Source of the DNA: Hyphomonas jannaschiana VP2
Lineage (GTDB): Bacteria; Pseudomonadota; Alphaproteobacteria; Caulobacterales; Hyphomonadaceae
Reading direction: 5' to 3'
Assembly (NCBI RefSeq): GCF_000685215.1
Contig: NZ_ARYJ01000005.1
Location: forward strand, 305,355-369,354
Length of the DNA stretch: 64,000 nt
The position numbers were made by a program, and so were the translations under genes. Shown one piece after another: positions 53,809-61,889 of the stretch (position 1 is the stretch's first letter; each line of letters begins with the position of its first letter). The notes beneath the pieces were generated by a model, which was not told the DNA's origin, searched no databases, and saw only the letters and a program-made list of their open reading frames with translations.

Positions 53809-54756
53809 TTACAAGTCTGGTGAAGCCCGCTGCGGACTGAAGCTGTTCTGACGCCGTCTGGGCGAGCGCATGGCCTCCACAACGAGACCGGCAAAAATCT
53901 TCGCCAGCTCAGTGCCATCATCAGCCATGCGGATATGGGTGAGGGGCAGGGGCGGAAGATTGTAATGCGCGGGGGCTTCGACCAGGTCACGATCTGCAAG
54001 TGAAAGAGGGAGCGCCGCGACCGCCAGGTCGGCGCGCAGGGCTGCAACCTGTCCCATGGATGTGTCGCTCGAATAGGCGACCCGGTAGGCCCGGTTTGCC
54101 TTTTGGAGGGCGTGAAGCGCTGCCTCGCGCCACGCACATCCGACTTCTGCGACAGCAAGGGGAAGCGGATCCTGCCCGGCGGCGCGTCCGCCATCCAGAA
54201 CCAGCCACTTCAGCGGCTCCGAGAAAAGGTCGCGCGCCTTGATTGCGGATGTTCCCACATCGTTGAACAGCGCCAGATTGGCGGAGCCCTCCGAGATGTT
54301 CCTGTGGACGCTTTCGCTTGTCCCCAGCTGTACATCGACGTGAACGTCCGGATGCGTTTCGGCAAGGCGCCGCAGAAGGCCGGGCACCAGAGACACGCCA
54401 AGATCGTGCGGCGCGGACAGCTGCAGGCGGCCTGCGACCGGAGACCGGCGGAAGAGGGCAATTGTCTCGTCATTCAGGCCCAACAGGCGCCGGGCCTGTC
54501 CAAGCAGGGACTCGCCCTGGGCCGTCAGCATGACATGGCGTGCATCCCGGTCCAGCAGGCGCGTGTCCAGCAGCTCTTCGAGTTTCCCGATCTGGAGACT
54601 GACGGCCGAAGGGGACTTGCTCACCTGCTTTGCGGCGCGCCTGAAGGAACCGGTTTCACATATTGCAACAAAGCTGCGCAGGGCATCCAGATTGAAGGTC
54701 CGGTTCGCCGGGACGCGCTCTGCAGCACTTTTTGTTGTTCTGTTTTCCTGAACCAT
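53809..54756 (-). CDS. LysR family transcriptional regulator
   Basis: The 315-residue protein has an N-terminal winged helix-turn-helix (FVAICETGSFRRAAKQVSKS near residues 29-48) and a C-terminal effector-binding domain. It is divergent from an EamA-type transporter gene, with 72 bp between starts. A perfect inverted repeat lies 3 bp upstream of its start codon and is the likely binding site. It probably controls the transporter and itself. The effector is unknown. Confidence 0.94.
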   Translation of the reverse strand: MVQENRTTKSAAERVPANRTFNLDALRSFVAICETGSFRRAAKQVSKSPSAVSLQIGKLEELLDTRLLDRDARHVMLTAQGESLLGQARRLLGLNDETIALFRRSPVAGRLQLSAPHDLGVSLVPGLLRRLAETHPDVHVDVQLGTSESVHRNISEGSANLALFNDVGTSAIKARDLFSEPLKWLVLDGGRAAGQDPLPLAVAEVGCAWREAALHALQKANRAYRVAYSSDTSMGQVAALRADLAVAALPLSLADRDLVEAPAHYNLPPLPLTHIRMADDGTELAKIFAGLVVEAMRSPRRRQNSFSPQRASPDL

Positions 54757-54759
54757 AGG

Positions 54760-54788
54760 TTCAGATCATACGGTTTTTCTGATCTGAA
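54760..54788. promoter_or_regulatory. LysR-type operator in the divergent spacer
   Basis: TTCAGATCA and TGATCTGAA are perfect 9-bp arms separated by 11 bases. This fits the dyad expected for LysR regulators. It lies between the LysR start (54756) and the EamA start (54829). Confidence 0.65.
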
Positions 54789-54828
54789 TTCAAAGCTTAT
54801 TCTCTGACCCTCAAGGCGGGAACAGGAT

Positions 54829-55755
54829 ATGTCGATCATTTTGCGGAACAGACTGTTAGGCCTCGGATGGGCTGCTGTGGCGATTGCGGTCTGGTCAGGC
54901 TCCCTGATCATGTTGCGCCTTGGTGTGACGACGAGCCTGAACGCGTACGACCTGACAATGTTACGGTTCGGCGTGGCTGCTCTGATCCTCGCGCCGGTGG
55001 CGATCCGGGGAAGTGCCGGTCCTGACGGGCTGGGGCTGACAGGGGGCGCGGCAATGGTGATCACGTTTGGCGCGCCCTACGTGTTGCTGATTTCCCTTGC
55101 CTTGAAGACTGCCCCTGCCGCTGCAGCCGGGGCCCTCAATCCCGGTGTGATGGCCATTGTTTCGGTTCTTCTGAGCCGGATCATGACAGGTGACCGGATT
55201 GAGGGCCTGCGGTTTACCGGGTTGGTGATTACGGCAATGGGAATCGTGCTGTTCACCTGTGCTGGCGGGCGCATCGCGGCAGGTCATCTGATTCTGGTCG
55301 GCACAGGCATCATGTGGGCAACTTATGTTCTGATCACCCGTCATGCGGCTATCCCAGCGCTGAAAGCGACGGCCATCGTCGCGACTGGGTCGGCTGTTTT
55401 CTATCTGCCGGTCTATATTCTTGTCCTGCCCAAGCAGATCTTCAATGCTCCGCTCGCGGATGTCCTGGTGCAGGCCGGGTTTCAGGGTGTTCTCGTCAGC
55501 GTTGTGGCAATTTATGCCTTCAACCGGTCTGCCGAATTGCTTGGAACGGTCACCGGCGCGACCCTGCCTGCGCTTATCCCGGTGGTCACGCTTGGCCTCG
55601 GCGTGGTTGCGCTTGGCGAAACGGCCGGAGCAGGAGAGCTTTTCTCGGCATTCCTGGTCACGGCCGGGCTGGTCCTGATACTTGTCGGCAAGTCCGCAAT
55701 GCGTTGGCTCCCAAGGGGGCTTTCAACTGGATTGGCCAGATGGTCCCGCCTCTAG
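54829..55755 (+). CDS. EamA/DMT family transporter controlled by divergent LysR
   Basis: The 308-residue integral membrane protein has about ten hydrophobic segments in two EamA halves (GWAAVAIAVWSGSLIMLR near residues 10-27 and GTGIMWATYVLITRHA near the centre). It probably exports a small metabolite. The divergent LysR gene with its operator suggests the substrate or a precursor is also the inducer. Confidence 0.92.
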   Translation: MSIILRNRLLGLGWAAVAIAVWSGSLIMLRLGVTTSLNAYDLTMLRFGVAALILAPVAIRGSAGPDGLGLTGGAAMVITFGAPYVLLISLALKTAPAAAAGALNPGVMAIVSVLLSRIMTGDRIEGLRFTGLVITAMGIVLFTCAGGRIAAGHLILVGTGIMWATYVLITRHAAIPALKATAIVATGSAVFYLPVYILVLPKQIFNAPLADVLVQAGFQGVLVSVVAIYAFNRSAELLGTVTGATLPALIPVVTLGLGVVALGETAGAGELFSAFLVTAGLVLILVGKSAMRWLPRGLSTGLARWSRL

Positions 55756-55814
55756 AGCCATGGGCGGATGACCGGGCCAGGGGGGGCATGATTTGCAGGG
55801 AATTCAGGCGGTTT

Positions 55815-56465
55815 CTAAGCTGATTTCAGCGTCAGCAGCTTGATTCCGGCTGCGCCGAACAGCGTTCCGATCACCAGGTCGAACGGGCGGCGCATTTTCC
55901 TGTAGGCCGCCACCGCTGATCGTGTCGAAAACAGGCAGGCATAGCCCACAAACACGCCCGTTCCGGCGAGTGCGCACAGCGCGACGGCGGTGAACAGGAA
56001 GACCGGCGGGGCCGTGGTCGCTGCGCCGACCGACAGGGTCGCCATCCAGACCAGCGGCGCTTTCGGATTGGTCAGGTGCAGCAGCAGGCCGCGCAGGTAT
56101 TGCAGGCTGTGGGAGATCGTTACGGGCGTAGCCTCCGTCACGCCTGCTGCAGGTTTGCGGCTGGCAGACCGGAACGCCCTGAAAGCCAGAAAGAGCAGGT
56201 AGAGCCCGCCCGCCATCTTCATCGCGGTGAAGAACAGAATGGACGTCTTCAACGCCGCGACAAAGCCGAGCGCCGCCACGCAGGCCCAGAAGACCGACCC
56301 GGTGACAATTCCCAGTGAAAGCATCACGCCCGCCGCCCGGCCTTCGCGGGCGGAGACGTTCATGATCATCAGCGTCGCCGGGCCGGGGCTGGCCGCGCCG
56401 ACAATGAAGACGGACAGGATCAGTAACAAATTCGGCAGGTAGAGGCTGAGGAAGTCGGCTGGCAT
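55815..56465 (-). CDS. LysE/RhtB family exporter
   Basis: The 216-residue inner-membrane protein has about six hydrophobic segments and the family start PGPATLMIMNVSAREGRAAG near residues 27-46. It probably exports amino acids or related compounds. The start at 56465 is chosen because it begins just before the first membrane segment; the open frame upstream reads as unrelated sequence. It is convergent with the EamA gene and divergent from the DUF1150 gene. Confidence 0.92.
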   Translation of the reverse strand: MPADFLSLYLPNLLLILSVFIVGAASPGPATLMIMNVSAREGRAAGVMLSLGIVTGSVFWACVAALGFVAALKTSILFFTAMKMAGGLYLLFLAFRAFRSASRKPAAGVTEATPVTISHSLQYLRGLLLHLTNPKAPLVWMATLSVGAATTAPPVFLFTAVALCALAGTGVFVGYACLFSTRSAVAAYRKMRRPFDLVIGTLFGAAGIKLLTLKSA

Positions 56466-56683
56466 ATCTCGGTCCCTGGGAGGATGTGTCGTGCGGTTGT
56501 GCAGCAGACACAGCATATAATGCGAGGAAGAGACAGCAATTTTCCGTGATCGGCCGCCTTGAAGAGACCGCATCACAGCACTTGAAGCGCCACAATTGAC
56601 CCCCACCTTGATAGGGAACGAAAGGTGCCCAACAGGGACCTCATGTTCGCCGTATCTGTCGTGCGACGGAAAGGAGTGCCGAC

Positions 56684-56923
56684 ATGTTGAACGACGAAAC
56701 CACACCCCGCTTCGATGCGGACCCCATCGTCTACATTCGCCACCTGGGTGCAGACGAAGTGCAGGACCTCGTGCCCGCCAATGCCCTTGAAGGGATCGGC
56801 CGGCCGGAAGACCTGTTCATTGTGTCCTCTGCCGACGGCCAGCAACTGGCCATCGTGGAAGGCCGCGACGCCGCTTTCGCAGCGGCCCGGATGCATGACC
56901 TGACCCCGGTCAGCGTGCACTAA
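56684..56923 (+). CDS. DUF1150 family protein
   Basis: The 79-residue protein starts MLNDETTPRFDADPIVYIRH and contains LFIVSSADGQQLAIVEGRDAAF, the DUF1150 pattern typical of alphaproteobacteria. The family has no known function and often follows a small heat-shock (hsp20) gene, but none is next to it here. AAAGGAG lies just upstream as ribosome site. A hairpin terminator follows. Confidence 0.9.
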   Translation: MLNDETTPRFDADPIVYIRHLGADEVQDLVPANALEGIGRPEDLFIVSSADGQQLAIVEGRDAAFAAARMHDLTPVSVH

Positions 56924-56974
56924 AGGACCATAAAGAACACCATATATAGACCATGTATGGACCATATACGCCCT

Positions 56975-57005
56975 GCCCGCAGAGATGCCGGCGGGGCTTT
57001 CTTTT
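56975..57005 (+). terminator. Terminator after DUF1150 gene
   Basis: GCCCGC and GCGGGGC pair with one bulged base and are followed by TTTCTTTT, about 50 bp after the DUF1150 stop. Confidence 0.6.
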
Positions 57006-57074
57006 ACGGCCCTTGCCAATTGCCCCGCTGAAGTTGACACTGGCGTCAACCAAGATCCGGGGAGGATACAGGGC

Positions 57075-58337
57075 ATGAGACCCATCATTCTGGCAGCGGC
57101 GATTGCCGCAATTCTGGCGCCCGCCGCCTGTTCGAAAAAGGAAGCACCTGCGCCGGAGACCGGCCCGGGTGCCGAACTGCCGCAGGACGGCATGACCCAT
57201 GTGTCTGCCGAAGGCAACTTTGCCGAAAATCTCCAGCTCGCCCTGATCGAGGCCGAGCCCGGCGAGACGATCGTCATGCCGGAAGGGACCTTTGAGTTCA
57301 CGACCGGCCTGTCGCTGGATGTCGACGGCGTGACCCTGGCAGGGGCGGGGCAAGGCAAGACGATCCTCGACTTTGCCGGACAGACCGGCGCGGGCGAAGG
57401 CCTGCTGGTGACCGCCGATGATGTCGTGCTGACAGATTTCGGCATCCGCGACACGAAGGGTGACGGCATCAAATCCAAGGATTCGGACCGCATCACCTAT
57501 CAGTATCTGACGGTGGAATGGTCGGGCGAGCCGGACGAGACGAATGGCGCCTATGGCATCTATCCGGTCGAGTCGACCGATGTGCTGGTGCAGAACTGTA
57601 CCGTGCGCGGTGCCTCGGATGCGGGCATCTATGTCGGCCAGTCGCAGAACATCATCGTTCGCGACTCGGTCGCCGAATACAATGTCGCCGGGATCGAGAT
57701 CGAGAACTCTTCCTATGCCGACGTGTACGGAAATATCGCGCGCCATAATGCGGGCGGCATCCTCGTCTTCGACCTGCCGGACCTGCCGGTGATGGGCGGG
57801 CACTCCACGCGCGTTTATGACAATGACATTGTCGAGAATAATACGAAAAACTTCGCCCCGGTCGGCAATATCGTGGCGGGCGTGCCGAGCGGCACGGGCC
57901 TGATCGTGATGGCCAATTCCGACGTTTATGTCTCAGGCAACCGCTTCAAGGACAATCGCAGCGTGCATGTCATGCTGACGGCCTATACAGAACCGTTCAC
58001 GGATGAAAACTACAATCCGCTGCTGAACGACATCACCATCGCTGGCAACACGTATGAAGGCGGGCTGGATGATCCGCAGGGCATGCTGACGCCAATCGCC
58101 GCGGCGCTGGGCGGTCAGCTGCCGGCCATCATGACCGATGGCGTGACCCGCTGGGATGGCGGGGAAGACCAGACCGTCAACCTCGTTATCAATGAGGCGC
58201 CGGAGGTCGGCTTCATCAATATCGGCCTTGGCGAATACCCGATCAATCCGGCCAACATGCGGCCCAGCATGGACCGGCCCGCCTCCACACCGGTCGCGGA
58301 ACGGGATCCGGTCGTGCTGCCGCAGGACAAGTCCTGA
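57075..58337 (+). CDS. Parallel beta-helix repeat lipoprotein (TIGR03805-like)
   Basis: The 420-residue predicted lipoprotein has a signal peptide with APAAC (Cys19). The mature protein contains a long series of right-handed beta-helix turns (for example ADDVVLTDFGIRDTKGDGI, STDVLVQNCTVRGASDAGIY and SQNIIVRDSVAEYNVAGIEI). The family is known as parallel beta-helix protein adjacent to a HNE_0200-type gene. It is followed 2 bp later by exactly such a gene. The molecular function is unknown. The ATG at 57075 opens the signal peptide and is preceded by GGGGAGG. Confidence 0.88.
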   Translation: MRPIILAAAIAAILAPAACSKKEAPAPETGPGAELPQDGMTHVSAEGNFAENLQLALIEAEPGETIVMPEGTFEFTTGLSLDVDGVTLAGAGQGKTILDFAGQTGAGEGLLVTADDVVLTDFGIRDTKGDGIKSKDSDRITYQYLTVEWSGEPDETNGAYGIYPVESTDVLVQNCTVRGASDAGIYVGQSQNIIVRDSVAEYNVAGIEIENSSYADVYGNIARHNAGGILVFDLPDLPVMGGHSTRVYDNDIVENNTKNFAPVGNIVAGVPSGTGLIVMANSDVYVSGNRFKDNRSVHVMLTAYTEPFTDENYNPLLNDITIAGNTYEGGLDDPQGMLTPIAAALGGQLPAIMTDGVTRWDGGEDQTVNLVINEAPEVGFINIGLGEYPINPANMRPSMDRPASTPVAERDPVVLPQDKS

Positions 58338-58339
58338 TC

Positions 58340-59389
58340 ATGCGGATCGCCTGGCCGTTTGCCTGTCTCGCCCTCGCCGCTTGCGGGGCAGGGCAGGCCG
58401 CGGCGCCTCCCGGGCCTGATCTTGAAACCATTCTGGCGGAGAAGCCTGCGCCGGTCCTGTCCGACTACGGCTTTTTTACCGATGCCGGGGCCGATCATCC
58501 GGCCAGGCAGGTCAAAGCCTATGACCTGATCAATCCGCTCTTCTCGGACGATGCGGACAAGCACCGGTTTATCTATGTCCCGCCGGGCGAGATCGCGAAG
58601 GCTGATGGCGCGGGCCTGCCGGAGTTTCCGGTCGGCACGGCGCTGATCAAGACTTTTGCATTTGCGCCAGACCTGCGGGATCCGGAAACCGGGAATTTCA
58701 AGGTCGAAACGCGGGTGATCATCCGCAAGGCCGATGGCTGGGCGGCGTTCCCCTATGTCTGGAACGAGGCCGGCACACAGGCGACATACGCCCCGGTCGG
58801 CGCGCGCCGGACGATCGAGACGATCAGTCCGCAGGGCGAGCCGCTGGAGATCCATTACGAAGTGCCCAACAAGAACCAGTGCAAGACCTGCCATCAGAGC
58901 GGCGATGTGGTGGAACCGATCGGGCCGAAACTGCGCAACCTCGATCATCCGGGGCCGGCCGGTGTGGACCAGCTGTCGGACTGGGTGTCAGCCGGCATTC
59001 TGGACGGCGTACCGCTGGGCCTGAAGGCGGCGCCGGATGCGATGGATGTGAGCCTGCCGCTTGATGTGCGGGCGCGCGGCTATCTGGATATCAATTGCGG
59101 CCATTGCCACAATCCCGGCGGGTCTGCGTCCAATTCCGGCCTGTGGCTGATGCTGGAAGAAACCTCGCCCACGCGCCTTGGCCTCAAGAAGCATCCGACG
59201 GCCGCGGGAAGGGGCTCCGGCGACCGCCACTATGTCATCGATCCGGGGCACCCGGAGGAGTCCATTCTCGCCTTCCGCATGGCCTCCACCGAACCCGGCA
59301 TCGCCATGCCGGAACTCGGCCGGACCCTGCCGGACCCGGTAGGGATAGATCTGATCAATCAGTGGATCGCGGGAATGGAGACGGAGTAG
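58340..59389 (+). CDS. Diheme c-type cytochrome-like lipoprotein (HNE_0200 / SO2930 family)
   Basis: The 349-residue protein has a lipoprotein signal with LAAC (Cys15). Two heme-binding CxxCH motifs are visible: CKTCH at residues 181-185 and CGHCH at 253-257. The N-terminal about 170 residues are beta-rich without heme sites. The family (TIGR03806) is named after a Hyphomonas neptunium protein and is usually paired with the beta-helix gene, as here with a 2-bp gap. It is likely a periplasmic electron-transfer partner of the beta-helix protein. It overlaps the convergent RDD gene by 35 bp at the 3' end. Confidence 0.9.
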   Translation: MRIAWPFACLALAACGAGQAAAPPGPDLETILAEKPAPVLSDYGFFTDAGADHPARQVKAYDLINPLFSDDADKHRFIYVPPGEIAKADGAGLPEFPVGTALIKTFAFAPDLRDPETGNFKVETRVIIRKADGWAAFPYVWNEAGTQATYAPVGARRTIETISPQGEPLEIHYEVPNKNQCKTCHQSGDVVEPIGPKLRNLDHPGPAGVDQLSDWVSAGILDGVPLGLKAAPDAMDVSLPLDVRARGYLDINCGHCHNPGGSASNSGLWLMLEETSPTRLGLKKHPTAAGRGSGDRHYVIDPGHPEESILAFRMASTEPGIAMPELGRTLPDPVGIDLINQWIAGMETE

Positions 59390-59903
59390 ACGCTCCGGTT
59401 ACGACTGTTCCGGCCAGACGGTCATAGGGGGTGCGGCCGCCGAAGAAGAACAGGGACGCGAGATAGCTGAGACTGGCAAGGCAGGCGGTGAAGCAGATGA
59501 TCAGGTTCGCTGTTGGCATCGGGTCCAGAAACGGGCGTCCGGGTACGTACCAGATAGCTGCATGCGCGATCTCCCATGGTAAAAACTTTACGGCGTTTCT
59601 TATGCCCGCTCGGAGGATCGTCATGGATTTGGGCGGCAGTGCGTTGACCTGAAGACGGAGGAGGCGCTTTCCGATCGTCGCGCGTTTCGAACTGCCTTCC
59701 TGAAGCGTAAAATATAGCCAGACCGGCAGAGTCAGCGTGACGAACCCCATCAGGTGCGCGTGTGTTCTCGGGCTGTCTTCACCCGGAATGATCGCACTAT
59801 TGCTCAGGCATGTGGTGACGATCAGGGAGAGCAGGACTGCGTAGCCCGCCAGCACGATATAATCGATGAGGAAGCCGCCAATTCGGGCAATTGCCAATTT
59901 CAC
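59355..59903 (-). CDS. RDD family membrane protein
   Basis: The 182-residue protein has three or four hydrophobic segments and the family's early Arg/Asp features (IARIGGFLIDYIVLAGY near residues 5-21, then IGKRLLRLQV). RDD proteins are poorly understood, and some move ions. The GTG at 59903 is chosen because GAGGA lies 8 bp upstream and it begins at the usual point of the family; a longer frame would overlap the methyltransferase start. Confidence 0.78.
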   Translation of the reverse strand: MKLAIARIGGFLIDYIVLAGYAVLLSLIVTTCLSNSAIIPGEDSPRTHAHLMGFVTLTLPVWLYFTLQEGSSKRATIGKRLLRLQVNALPPKSMTILRAGIRNAVKFLPWEIAHAAIWYVPGRPFLDPMPTANLIICFTACLASLSYLASLFFFGGRTPYDRLAGTVVTGASTPSPFPRSTD

Positions 59904-60046
59904 GAATTTGTCCTCTTTCCAGCCTGTGTGTGGTCTTGCCAGCCCCTGTAACCACGGCACCTGCCGGATGCGTCCAGCGGGATAAACTTCACTGGTGAAC
60001 ATAGCCGGGCCGGATGAATTCGTGTAGACGGGAATGAATCGGGAAC

Positions 60047-61003
60047 ATGTTGCAAAGGGCTGCGCTTTTGACATTCTTGCCTCGCTCCATTGTGCCGAAA
60101 GCCCCGCCCATTAAAACGCAGGGCATCAAGACAAAGCTCGTGCCGCTGATCGCCCGGTCCATCGCGTGGGATGGGAAGGGGCGTTGGATCGAGCCGTTCC
60201 TGGGGTCTGCCGTTGTGGCGCTGAACATCGCGCCCCAGCGGGCCTTACTCGCCGATACGAACGAGCACATGATTGCCCTTTACCGGGGTATCCAGGAAGG
60301 CTCGATTACCGGACCCGCAGTGCGCAAGTTTCTTGAGCGCGAAGGCGCTGAACTGCTCGATAAGGGTGAGTCCCACTACTATGCCATCCGCGACCGTTTC
60401 AATGAACAAGGCGCGCCTCTGGACTTCCTTTTTCTCAGCCGGTCCTGTTTCAACGGAATGATGCGGTTCAACAAAAAGGGCGGGTTCAATGTGCCGTTTT
60501 GCCGGAAACCTGAACGCTTCCGTCCTGCGCTGGTCACCAAGATTGTGAATCAGGTCGAGTGGGCGCGCCGCGCGATGGACGGGAAGGACTGGGAATTCGT
60601 GGCGCAGGACTGGCGGATAACGATTGCCGGGGCCAGGTCTGGTGACCTCATCTATTGCGACCCGCCCTATGTCGGTCGGCATACGGACTATTACAATGGT
60701 TTCACCGATGAAGAGTCTGATGATCTTGCGCAGGCGTTGATTGGCACGGACGGATCCTTCGCCTTGTCAAACTGGCTGGAGAACAAGTACCGGCGTAATG
60801 ATTATGTCGACCGCTGGTTCCCGGACTATGCGTGGCGCACGATGTCTCACTTCTATCATGTCGGCCCGCAGGAGGCCCTCAGAAATGAGATGACGGAAGT
60901 TGTCATCCTGTCTCCCTGCGCAGCCGCGCCGCCCGGTGAGCCGGTGCAGGCAGATGAAGCGCCATTACCCCTGTTCGAGACGTCGGAACTCAGCGATGTT
61001 TGA
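60047..61003 (+). CDS. DNA adenine N6-methyltransferase, M.EcoRV-like (D12 class)
   Basis: The 318-residue enzyme methylates adenine, most likely in GATATC to protect the host DNA. It shares clear blocks with M.EcoRV as I remember it: PPIKTQGIKTKLVP at residues 20-33, EPFLGSAVVALN (SAM-binding motif I), LDFLFLSRSCFNGMMRFNKK and the catalytic YCDPPYVGRHTDYYN. The start is uncertain. The ATG at 60047 is given, but GTG at 60092 would give MPKAPPIKTQG, closer to the M.EcoRV N-terminus. The 3' end overlaps the restriction enzyme gene by 39 bp on the opposite strand. Confidence 0.92.
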   Translation: MLQRAALLTFLPRSIVPKAPPIKTQGIKTKLVPLIARSIAWDGKGRWIEPFLGSAVVALNIAPQRALLADTNEHMIALYRGIQEGSITGPAVRKFLEREGAELLDKGESHYYAIRDRFNEQGAPLDFLFLSRSCFNGMMRFNKKGGFNVPFCRKPERFRPALVTKIVNQVEWARRAMDGKDWEFVAQDWRITIAGARSGDLIYCDPPYVGRHTDYYNGFTDEESDDLAQALIGTDGSFALSNWLENKYRRNDYVDRWFPDYAWRTMSHFYHVGPQEALRNEMTEVVILSPCAAAPPGEPVQADEAPLPLFETSELSDV

Positions 61004-61702
61004 GAAATTGCTGCGATCTGCTTTCGTGCGGCCATAGGCGCGCCAGTAGGCGAGAAACTCTTCCTCGGATGTGAAGGGGCCGTTGCCGGCACGGAAATCA
61101 TCAATCGTTCCATTGATGGAGCCGATATTGGTCGTGTTGCCACTCCCAGCGCGATCGGATGAAATCCGCCACTTTTCCTGGACGAACACTTCGACATTGC
61201 CGAACGGAAGAGGAATGTCTTCAAGCTGGTCCACACCGAATTTGTGTGCGGCCTGTGCCTTTTTTTCCGCGATGCGGTTATAGACGAAGCCGATCACCCA
61301 ATGCTCCGAATACTGGTCGAACGGGAAGACGATGCTCTTCTTCTCGTTGCCGGGCCGGATGAAGCTGGTGTAGCCGCCGAGCGTGTAGCGGAACCGGTCG
61401 TCATCATGGATACGGTAGGTCGTCTTGATGTCGATGGCGATTTTCCCGCCGGCCTCGAGGCCCCGGTGGAAGGTGAAATCCGGATAATGGTTCTGAACCG
61501 CAGGCTCAACACATTCATAGTTCAGCGCTTTTGCTGCGGCATATACGGCCGGACGGCTGACCAGTTCAAAGACCGTGCTCAGAACCTTCGTGTCAGCGCC
61601 CAGCGGATAAACGCACCCGGTCTGATCGACGATGCCGCAGACTTTGTAGGAATCAGCCAGCTTTTCCAGCTCTTCTGTGAGCCTGGTTTTGATTTCTGAC
61701 AT
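60965..61702 (-). CDS. Type II restriction endonuclease, EcoRV-like
   Basis: The 245-residue protein has the same length as EcoRV and matching blocks along the chain: YPLGADTKVLSTVFEL, QNHYPDFTFH, KIAIDIKTTY, TLGGYTSFIRPG, FPFDQYSEHWVIGFVYNRIA and SGNTTNIGSI. The catalytic residues Asp75, Asp91 and Lys93 are conserved (EcoRV numbering 74, 90, 92). The SGNTT loop that contacts GATATC is also kept, so the target is predicted to be GATATC with a blunt cut. The start at 61702 gives MSEIKTRL with an AGGG ribosome site. It is convergent with the methyltransferase gene. Confidence 0.95.
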   Translation of the reverse strand: MSEIKTRLTEELEKLADSYKVCGIVDQTGCVYPLGADTKVLSTVFELVSRPAVYAAAKALNYECVEPAVQNHYPDFTFHRGLEAGGKIAIDIKTTYRIHDDDRFRYTLGGYTSFIRPGNEKKSIVFPFDQYSEHWVIGFVYNRIAEKKAQAAHKFGVDQLEDIPLPFGNVEVFVQEKWRISSDRAGSGNTTNIGSINGTIDDFRAGNGPFTSEEEFLAYWRAYGRTKADRSNFSNIAEFRRLEQG

Positions 61703-61889
61703 ATCCCTGCTTTCTCCGGCCGTATCCGGGCGGCATTGGGCGTCTGAATTCTTGAGATTCCGTTGTGGCCCGCTCCGGAGGGGCAGCGAGTGTCCGTCCC
61801 GGGGGAGGCTCCACGGACTCCCCATCCTGCTTGCTCTTCCACAGGCTCGGGCATAGGGTGCGCGCGCTTTAACCCCGAGGATCGAAACC

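Noticed and set aside
59904..60074. N-terminal extension of the RDD protein up to 60074
   Set aside because: It would overlap the methyltransferase start. A GTG at 59903 has a good ribosome site and matches the family start.
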